A DNA stretch of 23,003 nucleotides from Oscillospiraceae bacterium (GCA_020025345.1 JAHHSH010000026.1:1-23003), one strand, 5' to 3'. Shown: positions 15,063-22,875, counted from the stretch's first letter. Numbers and translations are program-made. Notes: generated from the sequence alone by a model not told the origin.

Positions 15063-16321
15063 TGTGCGTTCCCCTCCTCAATGCAAAAGGTAATCTGCGC
15101 CGTGTAGCTCTCTACGTCCTCCGGACGCAGCGTGACGCTCTCCATCTCGCCGGGAGCCAGTACCCGCTTGGGGATGCGGCGCACCAGCCGATCATCTGCA
15201 TAGACGCAGATGGCGGCATTTTGCAGGGGCTGTGCCACACGGAAACGGACGGTGACCGGGCCGTTCATGCTGTCGGGATGGAGATACTGGGGCACGGTGT
15301 AGCGCACGCCGTTCTTACCCACGAGGGGGATAGCTCTGCCATCTTCCACACCGTGGAGGAGATATTCGGCGGCGCTGCGTCCGGCCAGGGCGGCCTCTTG
15401 AGAGACGAAGTCCACCAGATCGTGGACGTGGAGCACGTTGCCGCAGGCAAAGACGCCGGGAATGGAGGTGGCCAGATCGTCGCCTACCTGCGCTCCGCCG
15501 GTGACCGGGTCCATCTTGACCCCGGCGGCGGTGCTCAGTTCGTTCTCCGGCAGCAGACCTACCGAGAGAAGCAGTGTGTCGCAGGGGATGTGCTGCTCCG
15601 TGCCGGGGATGGGGCGGCGCTTGTCGTCCACCTGCGCAATGGTGACGCCCTCCAGCCGCTTGTTGCCCTGAATATCCACCACCGTGTGGCTGAGCAGCAG
15701 GGGAATGTCGAAGTCCTCCAGACACTGGACAATGTTGCGCTTGAGGCCGCCGGAGTAGGGGAGAAGCTCCACCACAGCCTTCACATGGGCGCCTTCCAGC
15801 GTCATGCGGCGGGCCATAATGAGGCCGATATCGCCGGAGCCGAGGATCACAACTTCCTTTCCGGGCATGAGCCCTTCCATATTGACGAGACGCTGTGCCG
15901 TGCCGGCGGAGTAGATACCGGCGCAGCGCGTGCCGGGAATGTTCAGAGCGCCGCGGGGCCGCTCACGGCAGCCCATGGCCAGAATCACGGCCTGCGCCTT
16001 GATCTGCTGCAGACCCTCCTTGCGGCTGGAAACGGTGAGTACCTTCTCACGGGAGAAGTCCAGCACCATGGTGTCCAGCATAATGGGGATGTGGAGCTTT
16101 TCCACCTCGTCAATGAACCGCCCGGCGTATTCCGGGCCGGTCAGCTCCTCTTTGAAGGTGTGCAGACCAAAGCCTGCGTGGATGCACTGGTTCAAAATGC
16201 CGCCGGGCACGCTGTCGCGCTCAATGATGAGAATATCCTCCACTCCGGCGTTGCGGGCGGCGATGGCGGCGCTCAGCCCGGCGGGGCCGCCGCCGATAAT
16301 GGCTAACTGTACTTCTTTCAT
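15059..16321 (-). CDS. FAD/NAD(P)-dependent oxidoreductase, second subunit of the glp module
   Basis: The 420-residue protein is a pyridine-nucleotide-disulfide-type flavoprotein. The FAD fold IIGGGPAGLSAAIAA starts near residue 8, and a second dinucleotide fold, VILGSGDIGLIMARR, lies near residue 155. A conserved GGILNQCIHAGFGL stretch (Cys46) follows the FAD region. The C-terminus after about residue 330 is a beta-rich extension rather than a dimerisation domain. The gene starts on the last base of the GlpA-like gene's stop (TAATG) and overlaps DUF1667 by four bases, so the three are translated as a coupled set. It probably passes electrons from the GlpA-like subunit to an acceptor. An amino-acid or hydroxy-acid substrate remains possible, since similar trios occur in other pathways. 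Confidence 0.88.
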   Translation of the reverse strand: MKEVQLAIIGGGPAGLSAAIAARNAGVEDILIIERDSVPGGILNQCIHAGFGLHTFKEELTGPEYAGRFIDEVEKLHIPIMLDTMVLDFSREKVLTVSSRKEGLQQIKAQAVILAMGCRERPRGALNIPGTRCAGIYSAGTAQRLVNMEGLMPGKEVVILGSGDIGLIMARRMTLEGAHVKAVVELLPYSGGLKRNIVQCLEDFDIPLLLSHTVVDIQGNKRLEGVTIAQVDDKRRPIPGTEQHIPCDTLLLSVGLLPENELSTAAGVKMDPVTGGAQVGDDLATSIPGVFACGNVLHVHDLVDFVSQEAALAGRSAAEYLLHGVEDGRAIPLVGKNGVRYTVPQYLHPDSMNGPVTVRFRVAQPLQNAAICVYADDRLVRRIPKRVLAPGEMESVTLRPEDVESYTAQITFCIEEGNAQ

Positions 16322-17757
16322 TATGCCTGCACCTCCTTGGTATGGCCGGTCAAAAGACGGCTGTCGCCGCCGGATTTCGTCAGTTCCGTTTGGGGGATCC
16401 CCAGCTCGCGGGAGAGGATCTCCATGACGCGGGGGGCGCAGAAGCCGCCTTGGCAGCGGCCCATTCCGGCGCGGCAGCGGCGCTTCACACCGTCGAGAGA
16501 CCGTGCGCCGCGGTGAATGGCGTCGATGATCTCGCCCTCGCTGATCTGCTCGCAGCGGCAGATGATCTGCCCGTAGGCGGGGGCGGCTTCAATGAGCGCC
16601 TTACGCTCCGCAAAAGGCAGGGAGCGCACGCAGACGATGGCCTTGCGTGTGCCGTCAAAGTCGGCTTTCGCCTCGGCGCCCAGATGCTTTGCCGCCAGTT
16701 CTGCCAGATATGCGCCGATGGCGGGGGCAGCGGTGAGGCCGGGGGACTCGATGCCCAGTGCCTCGAAGAAGCCTTCGGAGCTCTCGCCGATCACGAAGTC
16801 GTCTGCGCCGTCTGCCAGATGGGCGCGCAGTCCCGCAAAACTGGTGATGATGTCCCGGGTGGGCAGATGGGGGACGGAACGTTCGGCGGTGGCGAGAAGC
16901 TGGCCTGTGGCCTCGGCGGTGGTGGCCTTGGCGTCCTTGTCCTCCTGATCAATGGCCGTGGGGCCCAGTAGGAGATTGCCGTGGACGGTGGGGGTGACCA
17001 GCACGCCCTTGCCCATAGGGCCGGGCAGTTGGAAAACGGTGTGGTTCACCAAAGAGCCATCCTTCCGGTCCAGCAGGCAGTATTCACCCCGGCGGGGGAT
17101 GATGCGGCGCTGCTGGGTGCACAGCTGGTTGTGGATCACGTCGCCATAGACACCGGCGGCGCTGATGACAATGCGGCTTTCAAAATCACCCCGGTCGGTG
17201 TGAAGAGTGAATGTGCCGTCGGCGTTGCGTTCTACCTGCTCCACGCAGGTGTCAAAATAGAATTCGGCACCGTTGTGCTGTGCGTTCTCCGCCATGGCGG
17301 CCGTCAGCTCAAAGGGACAGATGATGGCGCTGGTGGCGGCGTACAGCGCCGCGGGGATGCTCTTGTCCAGCGCAGGCTCCCGGCGGTGCAGTTCCTCACC
17401 CTCCAGAATTTCCAGACCCTCCACGCCGTTTTTGCGGCCGCGCTCCATTAGCTCCTCCAGCCGGGGACGGTCGGCGGCGTCGAAGCTGACCACCAGCGCG
17501 CCGCAGCGGCGGTAAGGGATGTCCAGCGTCCGGCACAGCTCCTCCATTTTCTGACTACCCTCCACATTGAACCGGGCTTTGAGGGTGCCGGGCTCGGCGT
17601 CGAAACCGGCGTGAACGATGGCGCTGTTGGCCTTGGAAGTGCCGGTACATACGTCCTCACTGCGCTCCAACAGAGCCAGCTTTACCTTATAGCGGCTCAG
17701 CTCGCGGGCGATGGAGCAGCCTACCACGCCGCCGCCGATGATGATCGCATCATACAT
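16321..17757 (-). CDS. glpA: GlpA-like FAD dehydrogenase with C-terminal BFD-type [2Fe-2S] domain
   Basis: The 478-residue protein has a DAO-type FAD domain (IIIGGGVVGCSIAREL at 5-20, then KANSAIVHAGFDA near 42) and a C-terminal BFD-like domain with Cys400 and Cys402 in ICRCEQISEGEI and Cys435 and Cys440 in GMGRCQGGFC. This is the architecture of anaerobic glycerol-3-phosphate dehydrogenase subunit A, which oxidises glycerol-3-phosphate to dihydroxyacetone phosphate. Some relatives oxidise L-2-hydroxyglutarate, but glpP in the same run favours glycerol-3-phosphate. AAAGGAG lies 8 bases before ATG 17757; a longer in-frame extension to 17856 would read through the leader hairpin and is rejected. 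It is the first gene of a four-gene run. Confidence 0.88.
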   Translation of the reverse strand: MYDAIIIGGGVVGCSIARELSRYKVKLALLERSEDVCTGTSKANSAIVHAGFDAEPGTLKARFNVEGSQKMEELCRTLDIPYRRCGALVVSFDAADRPRLEELMERGRKNGVEGLEILEGEELHRREPALDKSIPAALYAATSAIICPFELTAAMAENAQHNGAEFYFDTCVEQVERNADGTFTLHTDRGDFESRIVISAAGVYGDVIHNQLCTQQRRIIPRRGEYCLLDRKDGSLVNHTVFQLPGPMGKGVLVTPTVHGNLLLGPTAIDQEDKDAKATTAEATGQLLATAERSVPHLPTRDIITSFAGLRAHLADGADDFVIGESSEGFFEALGIESPGLTAAPAIGAYLAELAAKHLGAEAKADFDGTRKAIVCVRSLPFAERKALIEAAPAYGQIICRCEQISEGEIIDAIHRGARSLDGVKRRCRAGMGRCQGGFCAPRVMEILSRELGIPQTELTKSGGDSRLLTGHTKEVQA

Positions 17758-17796
17758 TGCAATTTCTCCTTTCTCAAATACACCTAAAATGAGCGC

Positions 17797-17854
17797 AAAA
17801 AAAGCCATGCCAGAAAAGACCCGGATCCGCTCCGCGCCGATTTCTGCATGACTC
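17797..17854 (-). promoter_or_regulatory. Leader terminator, likely GlpP-dependent antitermination target
   Basis: In the transcript upstream of the GlpA-like gene, AGTCATGC (17853-17846) plus AGAAA (17845-17841) pairs with TTTCT (17816-17812), a single bulged G and GCATGGCT (17810-17803), closing on an inner TCGG/CCGG helix. The 3' arm runs straight into a run of T ending at 17797. This is a complete intrinsic terminator placed between promoter and first gene, the arrangement by which GlpP regulates glpD in Bacillus. The hairpin is seen directly; control by GlpP is inferred. Confidence 0.7.
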
Positions 17855-17887
17855 AAACTCTCACTGCATCGCTATTTTGTTAAGAAT

Positions 17888-17916
17888 AGTGTATCATTGC
17901 CGATAGGCGTTGTCAA
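17888..17916 (-). promoter_or_regulatory. Predicted sigma-A promoter of the glp operon
   Basis: On the minus strand a consensus -35 TTGACA (17916-17911), a 17-base spacer and TACACT (17893-17888). Initiation near 17881 gives a leader of about 124 bases containing the terminator hairpin. Confidence 0.75.
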
Positions 17917-17945
17917 GGGACTTCCCGGCGCTGGGAGTGGGCATC

Positions 17946-17974
17946 TTGACAAAATCTTAGCATAAAAGTATGTT
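17946..17974 (+). promoter_or_regulatory. Predicted sigma-A promoter of the two-component genes
   Basis: The -35 is a consensus TTGACA (17946-17951), the spacer 17 bases and the -10 TATGTT (17969-17974), followed by further AT-rich sequence. It points away from the glp promoter, whose -35 lies 29 bases to the left. Confidence 0.6.
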
Positions 17975-18019
17975 ATAATTATAATATAGTATGTCGAAGC
18001 AGGGAGAGGGGACGATTTT

Positions 18020-19150
18020 TTGAATAAACCAACGATCCGATGGCCTGAGGGCTGCATGAAACGCCGGGGGCTATTGAAGCGGGGCATTACTTTTTCCGTG
18101 CGGGATTTTACGGTGTTTGCGGTGCTTTTTATCGTGTCGGTGGTGCTGTGTCTGCTGCTGCGGCATCTGGATCCCAACAACGATACCAGATATGTGGCGA
18201 TGATCTTTCTGCTGGATGTGTTTTTGACCGCCATGCTGACGGAGGGCTATCTTTTCAGTCTGTGTGCGGCGGTACTGAGCGTGTTGTCGGTGGATTACGT
18301 TTTTACCGAGCCATTTTGGCGGCTCAGCTTTGTGATTACCGGGTTTCCTCTCACATTTCTAGTGATGCTCATTATTTCCGTCGCCACCGGTATGGTCGCT
18401 AGCCGCGCCAAGCGCATGGAGGCTGCGGCGCGGGAGGCGGAACGGCAAAAAACGTACGCTAATCTGCTGCGCTCCGTATCGCACGACATCCGCACGCCTC
18501 TGACGGGTATTGTGGGTGCGACCAATGTGCTCTTGGAGCAGGAGAATCGGCTGGAGCCGCAGCAGCGGCGCAGCCTTTTGGAAAATGTGCGGGACGAGTC
18601 CCAGTGGCTTGTCCGCGTGGTGGAAAATATGTTGTCGATCACCCGTCTGGGTGCGGAAAATACGACCCTGCGAAAGACGGAAGAGCCGGCGGAGGAGATC
18701 ATCGAGGGCGCGGTGGCGAAATTTTCGACCCGACATCCGGAGATCACTGCCGAGGTGGAGGTACCGCAAGAGCTTTTGATGGTGCCTATGGATGCCCTTT
18801 TGATGCAGCAGGTGCTCACCAATCTTTTGGAGAATGTGGCGGATCACGCCGAAACGGCCACAGAGGTGAGAGTCTGCTTGCGGCGCAGAGATGAGGCCTG
18901 GGCACAGATCAGCGTGGCAGATAACGGGTGCGGTATCCCCAAGGAGCAGCTCCACAATCTGTTTAAGGGCTTTTGCCCTGCAACGCAGCGGGGAGATATA
19001 CAGCGGAATATGGGAATCGGTCTGTCGGTCTGCCACACGGTAGTGGAAGCCCACGGCGGCCGGATCTGGGCGGAAAATCAGAGCGGCGGCGGTGCCGTTT
19101 TTACAGTAGAATTACCCTTGAAGGAGGATGAAAATGAAGATCAGAGATAA
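18020..19150 (+). CDS. KdpD-like sensor histidine kinase lacking the KdpD N-terminal sensor module
   Basis: The 376-residue protein begins with a four-span membrane domain of the DUF4118 (KdpD transmembrane) type, about residues 30-127. A HisKA domain follows with His155 in SVSHDIRTPLTGIVGA, then a HATPase domain with the N-box NLLENVADHA near 272, VADNGCGIPKE near 305 and MGIGLSVCHTVVEAHGG near 334. Full KdpD proteins, near 900 residues, carry a KdpD plus USP domain ahead of this region, and none is present here. The start is TTG 18020, with AGGGG 8 bases upstream; ATG 18056 is an alternative. It overlaps the response regulator by about 17 bases. No kdpFABC potassium pump is in the window, so the signal and targets are unknown. 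Confidence 0.9.
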   Translation: MNKPTIRWPEGCMKRRGLLKRGITFSVRDFTVFAVLFIVSVVLCLLLRHLDPNNDTRYVAMIFLLDVFLTAMLTEGYLFSLCAAVLSVLSVDYVFTEPFWRLSFVITGFPLTFLVMLIISVATGMVASRAKRMEAAAREAERQKTYANLLRSVSHDIRTPLTGIVGATNVLLEQENRLEPQQRRSLLENVRDESQWLVRVVENMLSITRLGAENTTLRKTEEPAEEIIEGAVAKFSTRHPEITAEVEVPQELLMVPMDALLMQQVLTNLLENVADHAETATEVRVCLRRRDEAWAQISVADNGCGIPKEQLHNLFKGFCPATQRGDIQRNMGIGLSVCHTVVEAHGGRIWAENQSGGGAVFTVELPLKEDENEDQR

Positions 19151-19841
19151 GGTTTTAATTGTAGAGGACGAGCAGAGCATCAGTAATTTTATTGCCATGA
19201 CGCTGCAGGCGAATGATTATGATACGCTGATCGTGCGCAGCGGCGCGGAGGCATTGGCGATGATCTCCTCCCACTGCCCGGATATGATTTTGCTGGATCT
19301 GGGACTTCCCGATATGGACGGCATGGAGGTGCTTCGGGAGGTGCGCCGTTGGTCGAATCTTCCGGTGGTGGTCGTCTCGGCGCGCTCTGCGGAGCAGGAT
19401 AAGGTGGAAGCGCTGGACAGCGGCGCCGATGACTATCTGGTCAAGCCCTTTGGCACATCGGAGCTGTTGGCGCGGATCCGTGCTGCGATCCGGCATACCC
19501 GCACTACGTTGGCGAACAGTGAAATTGCTCAGTCCGGGAAATTTACCACCGGAGAGCTGGTGGTGGACTATGATAAGCATCAGGTGCTGATCCGCGGTGA
19601 GAACGCCAGGCTGACGGTCAATGAGTATAAGATTGTAGCCCTGCTGGGTAAGTATGCCGGCAAGGTGCTGACCTACGATTTCATCATTCGCGAGCTGTGG
19701 GGGCCGAAGGCTCGCTCGGATAACCAGATCCTGCGTGTGAACATGGCCAATATCCGCCGCAAGATCGAAGAGAACCCCGGCCGACCCCAGTACATATTCA
19801 CGGAAGTGGGCGTTGGCTACCGGATGCGTGATGCCGATTAA
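19134..19841 (+). CDS. OmpR/KdpE-family response regulator
   Basis: The 235-residue regulator has a receiver domain with Glu11/Asp12 acidic pocket, phospho-acceptor Asp55 in LLDLGLPDMDG, Ser82 and Lys104 in LVKPFG. A C-terminal winged-helix DNA-binding domain follows, with YDFIIRELWGPKA and VNMANIRRKIEENP and the closing TEVGVGYRM. Of two nearby ATGs, 19134 is chosen because AAGGAGG stands about 7 bases before it, while 19128 is too close. It is translated from within the 3' end of the kinase gene, so the two should form one system. No clear terminator follows before the second antiporter's promoter. Confidence 0.94.
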   Translation: MKIRDKVLIVEDEQSISNFIAMTLQANDYDTLIVRSGAEALAMISSHCPDMILLDLGLPDMDGMEVLREVRRWSNLPVVVVSARSAEQDKVEALDSGADDYLVKPFGTSELLARIRAAIRHTRTTLANSEIAQSGKFTTGELVVDYDKHQVLIRGENARLTVNEYKIVALLGKYAGKVLTYDFIIRELWGPKARSDNQILRVNMANIRRKIEENPGRPQYIFTEVGVGYRMRDAD

Positions 19842-19979
19842 TCGGGGATTTCGGCAGAAAAAACGATTTATTGGGAGTGCCGGACTCGGTAGGAAATAGG
19901 CGTCAAAGAGATGTAAAAGGACGTTTAAAAAATGTTAAAAATAGGGAATTGCTGTAAATTTTCCGGAAACCAAATACAG

Positions 19980-20023
19980 ATTTGTTCAAAAGGGAGAAAA
20001 TGCAATTCACAATTTGTTCAAAA
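19980..20023 (+). repeat. 12-bp direct repeat ATTTGTTCAAAA, two copies 32 bp apart
   Basis: Identical ATTTGTTCAAAA copies occupy 19980-19991 and 20012-20023, about three helical turns apart on the same face, 27 bases upstream of the -35 of the second antiporter. The placement suits an activator, possibly the adjacent response regulator. The rest of the 268-base spacer 19842-20109 is AT-rich and has no visible gene. Confidence 0.6.
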
Positions 20024-20049
20024 AATGAGCAGAAACCGCCGGTAAAAAC

Positions 20050-20078
20050 TTGACATTCCGCCCAAAAAAAAGTATGAT
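20050..20078 (+). promoter_or_regulatory. Predicted sigma-A promoter of the second NhaC-family antiporter
   Basis: The -35 is a consensus TTGACA (20050-20055), the spacer 17 bases and the -10 TATGAT (20073-20078). A strong GAGGAGG (20094-20100) sits 9 bases before ATG 20110, leaving a leader of only about 25 bases. Confidence 0.75.
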
Positions 20079-20109
20079 GAACATACCAAATTTGAGGAGG
20101 TAAACAATT

Positions 20110-21831
20110 ATGAGCAAGAAGAGTACGCGAATTGCATACTTGGTCGCTCTGGGAGTCCTCGTGGTTCTGCTGGTGTTCTTGGGTGTCACCTATGCTGGCA
20201 AGCCCGCTCCCGTACTGGAAGTAGACGGAGAAATGGTACAGACCGGTACTCCGTTCGCCGGAACATTCTGGTCTCTGCTTCCGCCTATCGTAGCTATCGT
20301 CCTGGCGTTGATCAGTAAGGAAGTTTATTCCTCTCTGTTCATGGGCTGCCTGGTCGGTGCTATGCTGTGCACCCAGTTCGCTCCCTGGGAGACGCTGGTG
20401 CAGTTGGTCGGTGGAGACAACGGTATTGTTACTACCGTTGCTGATTCCGGTAACGTGGGTATCATTTTCTTCCTGGTCTGCCTGGGCATTATGGTTGACC
20501 TGATGAACAAGGGCGGCGGTTCCGAGGCCTTTGGCCGTTGGGCTACCAAGTCTGTTAAGTCCCGTGCAGGCGCACAGCTGATGACCATGCTGCTGGGCGT
20601 TCTGATCTTCATCGACGACTATTTCAACTGCCTGACCGTCGGCGCCGTGATGCGTCCCGTGACCGAGTCCCATCACATCTCCCGCGCTAAGCTGGCATAC
20701 GTGATCGACTCTACTGCAGCTCCCGTCTGCATGATCGCACCCGTGTCCTCTTGGGCTGCTGCCGTTTCCGGCTACGTGCAGTCTGACAGCGTTAACGGCC
20801 TGCAGATGTTCATGAGCCAGATCCCCTATAACTACTACTGCCTGCTGACCCTGCTGATGATCATTGTTACTTCTGTGATCAATCTGGACTACGGTCCCAT
20901 GCTGACCCACGAGTACAATGCACAGGTCAAGGGCGACCTGTTCACCACCGAGGAGCGTCCCTTCGCCGGTGCTGACGATTACGAGAAGCCTGCCAGCGGC
21001 AAGTCCTCCGTGATCGACCTGATCCTTCCTGTTGTTGTTCTGATCGCATCCTGCGTCATCGGCCTGATCTGGACCGGCGGCTTCTTCGAGGGTGTTGACT
21101 TCATGACCGCATTCTCCGATGCTTCTTCCTCCACTGGTCTGGCACTGGGCGGCATGATCGGCCTGATCTTCACTTTCGTGTACTTCTGGCTGCGTGGCTC
21201 CATCGACTTCGAGAAGAGCTTCGAGTCCGTTCCCAACGGCTTCATCCAGATGATTTCCCCCATCCTGATTCTGACCTTCGCTTGGACCCTGTGCGCTTTC
21301 ACCCGTTACGGTATGTATTCCGCTAACTTCGTGATTAATGCCATGGCCGGCGCAGGCAGCCTGATGAAGTTCCTGCCCGCAGTGATCTTCCTGATCGGCT
21401 GCTTTATCGGTTTTGCAACCGGTACTTCTTGGGGTACCATCGGTATCATGGCTCCTATCGTTGTTAACGTGTTTAACTACGATGATCCTTCCCTGCGGAC
21501 TCTGTGCGTGATCGGTCTGGCTGCAGCTTGCGCCGGCGGTGTTTGCGGCGACCACTGCTCCCCCATCTCCGATACCACCATCATGGCTTCCGCTGGTGCT
21601 CACTGCTACCACCTGAACCACGTGTTCACTCAGTTGCCCTACGCCATTACCGTGGCCGCTGTGTCCTTCGTGTCCTTCATCTTGGCTGGCCTGATCCAGA
21701 ACGTTGTTATCAACCTGATCATTGCCATTGTCCTGATGATCGCCACCCTGCTGGTAATCAAGGCTATTGTTTCTAAGAAGCACGCTGGTGTCTTTGCTGA
21801 GATGGCCGAGGCCAACAAGGTTCTGAAGTAA
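20110..21831 (+). CDS. NhaC-family Na+/H+ antiporter, long form
   Basis: A 573-residue polytopic membrane protein, about 90 residues longer than the antiporter at 5115. It carries an early membrane span (about 9-29), an external loop of around 20 residues and then multiple spans. Family motifs are IFIDDYFNCLTVGAVMRPV near 173, GTSWGTIGIMAPIV near 438 and HCSPISDTTIMAS near 482. It should exchange cytoplasmic Na+ or a related cation or solute for protons. The two copies in the window differ in length and sequence, so they are not a recent duplication. Codon use is strongly selected (no TTA, CTA or TCA codons up to about base 21783), like the PFOR gene, which suggests high expression. It lies just downstream of the KdpDE-like pair and has its own promoter and terminator. 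Confidence 0.9.
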   Translation: MSKKSTRIAYLVALGVLVVLLVFLGVTYAGKPAPVLEVDGEMVQTGTPFAGTFWSLLPPIVAIVLALISKEVYSSLFMGCLVGAMLCTQFAPWETLVQLVGGDNGIVTTVADSGNVGIIFFLVCLGIMVDLMNKGGGSEAFGRWATKSVKSRAGAQLMTMLLGVLIFIDDYFNCLTVGAVMRPVTESHHISRAKLAYVIDSTAAPVCMIAPVSSWAAAVSGYVQSDSVNGLQMFMSQIPYNYYCLLTLLMIIVTSVINLDYGPMLTHEYNAQVKGDLFTTEERPFAGADDYEKPASGKSSVIDLILPVVVLIASCVIGLIWTGGFFEGVDFMTAFSDASSSTGLALGGMIGLIFTFVYFWLRGSIDFEKSFESVPNGFIQMISPILILTFAWTLCAFTRYGMYSANFVINAMAGAGSLMKFLPAVIFLIGCFIGFATGTSWGTIGIMAPIVVNVFNYDDPSLRTLCVIGLAAACAGGVCGDHCSPISDTTIMASAGAHCYHLNHVFTQLPYAITVAAVSFVSFILAGLIQNVVINLIIAIVLMIATLLVIKAIVSKKHAGVFAEMAEANKVLK

Positions 21832-21871
21832 GAGTACCTTTCTGGGAACTTACATAGCGTAAAAGCTAATA

Positions 21872-21904
21872 AAATGTGCGCCGCATATGCGGCGCACATT
21901 TTTT
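21872..21904 (+). terminator. Rho-independent terminator of the second antiporter
   Basis: A perfect palindrome, arms AATGTGCGCCGC (21873-21884) and GCGGCGCACATT (21889-21900), with an ATAT loop, followed by six T ending at 21904. It is 41 bases after the stop. Confidence 0.93.
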
Positions 21905-22414
21905 ATACACAGGAATCGTAAAGTGTGTGGAAAATAATCCGCAAAATACCGGAAAACAAGGGAAGTCCCGCTTGTGCTGTGGTGTGGATAAGAAGGGGAG
22001 AGGGCAATATCCCTTGGAAGAAAATGCCGGGGAGAGCTTCCTGCGAGGATGTATTTTCTTGACTGTACGGAAAGACGGCTGCGTGGAAAGATGGCTGTGC
22101 AAAAAGGCAACTGCACGGAAAGATATTTACATAAAAATATGGCGCCTTCATAGCTGGTACTTACAAGGAGGCGTGCTTATTTCCACAGCTTTCTGTAAGC
22201 TGCATTGTCTACCCGCCTGTAGTTCTCTTGCCGGATACGGATTTCTCTTTGTGCAATGGAAATGGCTGACTGCGAAGAGATATGGCTTGGAGGAGAGACA
22301 AGGCATAGAGCCTGTGGATCGCGGTTCAGGAGGTTTGCTGTATGGCAGTTGCGGGAAAATACCGATAGAGAGCATAAAACGTAAAGCAAGGCGGAAGGAG
22401 AGAACTGCCCTGCA
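21905..22414. other. Gene-poor stretch with no supported coding sequence
   Basis: Between two strong terminators lie about 510 bases, purine-rich on the plus strand. Frames are open on both strands, but none has a convincing start and ribosome site; the longest (21876-22547 plus) begins inside one terminator and runs through the next. AGGAGG at 22328-22333 precedes only an 8-codon frame. The stretch holds the 16-bp tandem repeats described separately and a CTTACA/TGTAAG inverted pair near 22160-22200. It may encode an untranslated RNA or be a decayed remnant; I cannot decide from sequence alone. Confidence 0.5.
22063..22126 (+). repeat. Four 16-bp imperfect tandem repeats
   Basis: Four head-to-tail 16-base units start at 22063, 22079, 22095 and 22111, each beginning CTG and following roughly CTGYRYGGAAAGAYGG. 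The first, second and fourth share GGAAAGA at the same place; the third is most diverged (AAAAAGG). They lie in the gene-poor stretch, with no recognised ORF using them. Confidence 0.7.
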
Positions 22415-22454
22415 AAAAGGCCGGACGGCGGGAATTCCCGCCGTCCGGCCTTTT
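22414..22454. terminator. Terminator of the small membrane protein gene
   Basis: A 40-base perfect palindrome centred on GGAATTCC, with arms containing GGCCGGACGGCGGG, is flanked by A4 and T4 (22415-22454), with a fifth A at 22414. It lies about 10 bases beyond the stop of the leftward gene at 22465 and can work in either direction. Confidence 0.9.
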
Positions 22455-22464
22455 AGCTGTTTTT

Positions 22465-22875
22465 TTAGAAGTGTGCTTCTACGTACTTGTTGTACTTCTT
22501 GTGATCCATGGTGTGCTTGTAGGTGTTGCGGAAACGCTGCACGGTAATGCTGTTAAAATCCAAAACTCTGCGATACTTCAAAACACCGCCGGTAAAGGAG
22601 AGAATTCCGCAAATATAACCCACGGGAGCTGTCTTATAGCAGGTACCCACAAGAGCAGTGACGACCAACACGGAGAGAAATACGCCGGCAATCTGCTTTT
22701 TGGGGTGGAGCTTCTTCACATCCTCTTCAGACACAACGCCCTCCTCGATCATCGTCTTGGCAAATCGCTTCTGTACCCCGAAGAGGGAAATGGCGCTCAG
22801 TATACAGGGGGCCGCCACAAAGAAGGCGAAAAGTGTGATGCCCACATAGTAAAACAGAAGTACAGACTGATCCAT
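22465..22875 (-). CDS. Small membrane protein of unknown function
   Basis: A 136-residue protein I do not recognise. It has a hydrophobic N-terminal span (about 6-33), a short charged cytoplasmic-type loop containing EEGVVSEEDVKKLHPKK, two closely spaced spans (about 63-80 and 84-99) and a basic, Tyr- and His-rich tail ending KKYNKYVEAHF. GAAAGGA lies about 9 bases before the ATG. It starts 20 bases after the stop of the partial gene to its right and has its own strong terminator, so the two probably form a transcript. Composition and spacing support a real gene. Confidence 0.75.
   Translation of the reverse strand: MDQSVLLFYYVGITLFAFFVAAPCILSAISLFGVQKRFAKTMIEEGVVSEEDVKKLHPKKQIAGVFLSVLVVTALVGTCYKTAPVGYICGILSFTGGVLKYRRVLDFNSITVQRFRNTYKHTMDHKKYNKYVEAHF

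Noticed and set aside
15062..16306. Plus-strand open frame of 414 codons opposite the FAD/NAD oxidoreductase
   Set aside because: Shadow of a clear flavoprotein whose start and stop overlap its neighbours.
19903..21783. Minus-strand open frame of 626 codons opposite the second antiporter
   Set aside because: Same cause: in register with the antiporter and open through codon bias; the product is rich in Gln, His, Asp and Gly with no family resemblance.
22063..22126. Possible CRISPR array
   Set aside because: 16-base units follow each other without spacers, diverge from each other, and no cas gene is present.
21876..22547. 223-codon plus-strand frame after the second antiporter
   Set aside because: It begins inside one terminator stem, runs through the palindromic terminator at 22415-22454 and into the antisense of the small membrane protein gene.
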